A DNA stretch of 64,000 bases from JAWODU01 sp046483125 (GTDB taxonomy: Bacteria; Verrucomicrobiota; Kiritimatiellia; UBA8416; JAWODU01), in NCBI GenBank assembly GCA_046483125.1, contig JAWODU010000085.1:1-64000 (forward strand). Direction: 5' to 3'. This document shows positions 61,258 to 64,000 of the stretch, piece after piece. The translations under genes were made by a program, and so were the position numbers. The notes beneath the pieces are model-generated. The model did not search any database. It saw only the letters and a list, made by a program, of their open reading frames with translations, and had not been told where the DNA came from. The stretch's first letter is position 1. Each line of letters opens with the position of its first letter.

Positions 61258-62028
61258 CTACACTTCTATTTCCAAGCCGTCGTACGAAACGGAAATTCCG
61301 CCAGGAAGACTTTTTCCCGTCTCTTCATGGTCCAGGTCATGGCACATATGCGTAATGAATGAACGGCCGGCGCCGATTTCCTCAAGCAGTTTCACACTGG
61401 CTTCAAGGGTCAAGTGTGTTTTGTGCGGCCTGTGCCTCAACGCGTCCAGCACCATTACGTCGATGCCCCTGAACTTCGCCACTGTTTCCTCCGACATTTC
61501 GCGGCAATCCGGCACGTAGCCGAAACGCCGCCCCTCGGCGGAAAACAGAAAACCGAAAGTCGGCTTTGAGCCGTGATTCACGGGCAGGGGCTCGACGCCG
61601 ATATTCCCGATACAAAACGAAGAAGACACTTCCATGAACTCAAGCTGGGGGCGGTACATTCCTTCGACCTTGTCCAGTTCCACGTAATCAAAAACACGGC
61701 GCAGGTCTTCAGTCGCGGACAAGGAAGCGTATACCGGAATGGCGCAATTCTGAATAGTGTTGAACCTGCGAATGTCGTCCAGACCGAAAATATGGTCCGC
61801 GTGCGAGTGAGTAATCAGCACCGCGTCAACGTGCCGAATTCCATATTCAAGCGCCTGCTCGCGGAAATCCGGCGGGGTATCAACTACCAGGTCCCGTTCT
61901 CCGGAAGTCAGGTATACGGCAGCCCGCCGCCGTCTGTTGCGCGGGTCGCAAGAAGTACAGACCGGGCAGTCACAGCCTATCATGGGCACTCCCACCGAAG
62001 TGCCGGTACCGAGAAAAAGCACTTTCAT
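61258..62028 (-). CDS. MBL-fold metal-dependent hydrolase (PhnP-like)
   Basis: The 256-residue product is a metallo-beta-lactamase-fold phosphodiesterase of the PhnP / cyclic phosphate hydrolase type. It starts LGTGTSVGVPMIGCDCPVC, with the cysteine-rich CDCPVCTSCDP element that binds a structural metal, and has the metal motif THSHADHIFG (HxHxDH) and later metal ligands in NHG. The C-terminal THMCHDLDHEETG segment also fits. The substrate of this branch is not known. It is 24 bp from the pyrophosphatase gene on the same strand. Confidence 0.9.
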   Translation of the reverse strand: MKVLFLGTGTSVGVPMIGCDCPVCTSCDPRNRRRRAAVYLTSGERDLVVDTPPDFREQALEYGIRHVDAVLITHSHADHIFGLDDIRRFNTIQNCAIPVYASLSATEDLRRVFDYVELDKVEGMYRPQLEFMEVSSSFCIGNIGVEPLPVNHGSKPTFGFLFSAEGRRFGYVPDCREMSEETVAKFRGIDVMVLDALRHRPHKTHLTLEASVKLLEEIGAGRSFITHMCHDLDHEETGKSLPGGISVSYDGLEIEV

Positions 62029-62052
62029 ACCGGTATCCGCACGGCATGCCCG

Positions 62053-64000
62053 TCAAGCGGCGATCAGGGCCAGCATCGGCGCAATCACCAGTGAGACAAC
62101 GCTCATCAGCTTGATGAGGATATTGAGCGATGGACCGGCGGTGTCCTTGAACGGATCGCCCACCGTGTCGCCGGTAACGGCCGCGGCGTGCGCGTCGGAG
62201 CCTTTGCCCCCGAAGGCGCCGCCTTCGATATACTTCTTGGCGTTGTCCCACGCGCCTCCCGCGTTGGCCATGAAGAGCGCCATCACCACGCCGGAAACAG
62301 TCACTCCGGCAAGCACCCCTCCCAGCATCTGCACGCCGGCCCTGGCGCCCCAGATGTAACTCCCTCCGAAGCCCACGATCACCGGCGTCAGAACGGCCAG
62401 GAGACCCGGCATGATCATCTGCTTGATTGCCGCGGCGGCGGATATGTCCACGCACCTGGCGTATTCGGCCTTGGTTTCGCCCTCAAGAAGTCCCCGGATT
62501 TCTCGGAACTGACGGCGAACCTCTTCTATCATGGCGAAAGCGGCCCGTCCAACCGCCTGCATCGCGAAAGAAGAAAACAGGAAAGGCAGCATCGCCCCTA
62601 TGAACAGGCCTGCCATCACAATCGGGTCCGTCACGTCGATGTTTACGACCGCAGCCGCCTCCGCCCAGCCCTCGTTAACGCGGATATTGTAGACCGTCTC
62701 GCGAAAAGCCGAAAACAGCGCCAGGGCGGTGAGCGCCGCCGAACCGATCGCGAAACCCTTGCCGATGGCGGCGGTAGTATTTCCTACCGCGTCCAGCTTG
62801 TCGGTTCGTTTTCTCACTTCCGGCCCGAGCTCGGCCATTTCCGCCAGGCCTCCCGCGTTGTCCGCTATGGGCCCGTAGGCGTCCACCGCAAGCTGTATGC
62901 CCGTTGTGGCAAGCATACCCAGGGCGGCGATCGCTATGCCGTACAGACCCGCGAAATGAAATGCCACCAGAATCGCGGCGGCAATGCAAAGCACCGGCAT
63001 TGCCGTAGAAGCCATTCCGTTGCCCAGCCCGGCAATGATATTAGTGGCCGCCCCGGTCTTCGAAGCCTCGGCTATTTTATGGGCCGGGGTGCGGTTTTCC
63101 GCGGTGTAATATTCCGTAAGCATGCCGATGGCAACGCCGGCGGCAAGTCCGGCAATTGTGGCGAAGAAGATGCCGATCGGTTTGTAAACGGTACCGGCCA
63201 GCGTAAACTCTTCAGGCGCGAATCTCATTACCAGCGGGTAGGTCAATCCCGCCATTACGACGGCCGCGGTGAACGTTCCAGCGTTCAGGGCCGTCTGCGG
63301 ATTACCCCCTTCTCTTGTCCTGACCAGGAAAGAACCACCGATCGAAACGACGATTCCGATGCCGGCGAGCAGAAGCGGCAGCAAAACCAGGTTCAGGCTC
63401 CCGGCCGAGGCCCCAAGCACCATGGAAGCCACAATTGATCCGACATAAGACTCAAAGAGATCGGCTCCCATGCCGGCAACGTCGCCCACGTTATCGCCGA
63501 CGTTGTCCGCTATGGTCGCCGGATTGCGAGGATCGTCCTCGGGTATTCCCGCCTCGACCTTGCCCACAAGATCCGCTCCCACGTCCGCGGCCTTTGTATA
63601 AATGCCGCCGCCGACGCGTGCGAACAGCGCGATTGATGAAGCGCCCATTGCGAAACCGTTCACTATCGGCAGAACCGTCCCCTTCAGCGCCTCTATCGTG
63701 TATCCGAACATGTGCGTATAGACCAGAAGCAGCGTCGCCAGCCCCACGATACCCAGTCCCACGACGCTCAGCCCCATCACCAGGCCGCCGGAAAAGGCAA
63801 CCTTTAAAGCCTGCGTGAGTCCCTCGCGCGCCCGGTGCGTTGTTCTCATGTTGGCGCTTGTCGCCACGCGCATGCCGAAGAAACCCGCCGCTCCGGAGCA
63901 CAGCGCTCCCGCGACAAACGACACGGCCACCAGGCGCAGGTTGCCTTCGTTGCCGACCACCAGAAGCCCGGCCACGGCTATTACAAAAATGGCGAGCACC
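62053..64000 (-). CDS. hppA: Membrane-bound pyrophosphatase (partial; N-terminus beyond the window edge)
   Basis: The visible 648 residues (the start lies beyond base 64000) match the ion-translocating membrane pyrophosphatases: DVGADLVGKVEAGIPEDDPRN (the pyrophosphate-binding DVGADLVGKVE) with DNVGDNVGDVAGMGADLFESY, and at the C-terminal side DTVGDPFKDTAGPSLNILIKL. It pumps H+ or Na+ across the membrane using pyrophosphate. In the GNTT(A/K)A segment the residue is alanine (GNTTAAIGKGFAIGSA), the signature of the K+-dependent subfamily; the H+/Na+ choice cannot be decided from this fragment. The coding density and stop at 62053 are normal. Confidence 0.96.
   Translation of the reverse strand, partial: VLAIFVIAVAGLLVVGNEGNLRLVAVSFVAGALCSGAAGFFGMRVATSANMRTTHRAREGLTQALKVAFSGGLVMGLSVVGLGIVGLATLLLVYTHMFGYTIEALKGTVLPIVNGFAMGASSIALFARVGGGIYTKAADVGADLVGKVEAGIPEDDPRNPATIADNVGDNVGDVAGMGADLFESYVGSIVASMVLGASAGSLNLVLLPLLLAGIGIVVSIGGSFLVRTREGGNPQTALNAGTFTAAVVMAGLTYPLVMRFAPEEFTLAGTVYKPIGIFFATIAGLAAGVAIGMLTEYYTAENRTPAHKIAEASKTGAATNIIAGLGNGMASTAMPVLCIAAAILVAFHFAGLYGIAIAALGMLATTGIQLAVDAYGPIADNAGGLAEMAELGPEVRKRTDKLDAVGNTTAAIGKGFAIGSAALTALALFSAFRETVYNIRVNEGWAEAAAVVNIDVTDPIVMAGLFIGAMLPFLFSSFAMQAVGRAAFAMIEEVRRQFREIRGLLEGETKAEYARCVDISAAAAIKQMIMPGLLAVLTPVIVGFGGSYIWGARAGVQMLGGVLAGVTVSGVVMALFMANAGGAWDNAKKYIEGGAFGGKGSDAHAAAVTGDTVGDPFKDTAGPSLNILIKLMSVVSLVIAPMLALIAA

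Overview
The window is 64 kb of bacterial chromosome with about 50 protein genes, no rRNA, no convincing tRNA, no CRISPR array and no recognisable transposase. The content is that of a Gram-negative cell: an outer-membrane polysaccharide exporter, lipoprotein signals, outer-membrane barrels and a complete rod-shape (mre/mrd) operon. A Minf_1886-family protein, several proteins with N-terminal zinc ribbons, a zinc-type L28, an ECF sigma factor next to a YfbK-like von Willebrand protein, and a giant exported repeat protein together suggest the PVC superphylum (Verrucomicrobiota, Kiritimatiellota or Lentisphaerota). That placement is inference; a marker-gene tree would settle it.

Layout. 0.7-2 kb: MBL hydrolase and stand-alone CoaB. 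2-5.8 kb (minus strand): an NSS-family sodium symporter, a zinc-ribbon membrane protein and a winged-helix protein. 6.5-12.3 kb: mreB-mreC-mreD-mrdA-rodA. 12.8-15.8 kb: a small coiled-coil gene, a zinc-ribbon/coiled-coil gene, rpmB, and a secreted ankyrin-MORN protein. 16.5-23.6 kb: leuS, a 46-residue membrane peptide, a barrel-like protein, HIT, Minf_1886 and an M16 lipoprotein protease. 23.9-25.2 kb: DUF1844, DUF4190 and DUF2752 proteins. 25.2-35.6 kb (minus strand): ECF sigma factor, then an anti-sigma/von Willebrand fusion, then a 2191-residue exported protein. 35.9-43.5 kb: ABC_ATPase-family protein, Cys/Met PLP enzyme, a large membrane protein and a family 9 glycosyltransferase. 43.5-48.3 kb (minus strand): polysaccharide export (Wza-like, Wzc-like, barrel). 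48.5 kb: RNase HIII. 49.5-58 kb (minus strand): tryptophan operon E-G-D-(C remnant)-PAS/receiver-F-B-A plus an M29 aminopeptidase. 58.4-64 kb: YggT-type membrane protein, TatD, CaCA exchanger, MBL hydrolase, and the C-terminal part of a membrane pyrophosphatase that runs off the right edge.

Almost every long intergenic gap is filled with repeats that recur in the window, often in inverted orientation: MITE-like elements with terminal inverted repeats and a shared palindromic core, fold-back elements of about 360 bp, REP-like GACAGGAT hairpins, and degenerate AGATTA/GATGAC tracts.

The most notable points are: (1) a sigma factor / fused anti-sigma-vWA / giant exported protein locus in which the giant protein is an internal tandem duplication of a module of about 1,100 residues; (2) a trpC gene reduced to its last 51 codons, with a dispersed repeat at the break; (3) a PAS-receiver protein inside the trp operon whose H-box histidine is glutamine; (4) the inverted pairs of repeats flanking whole gene blocks.
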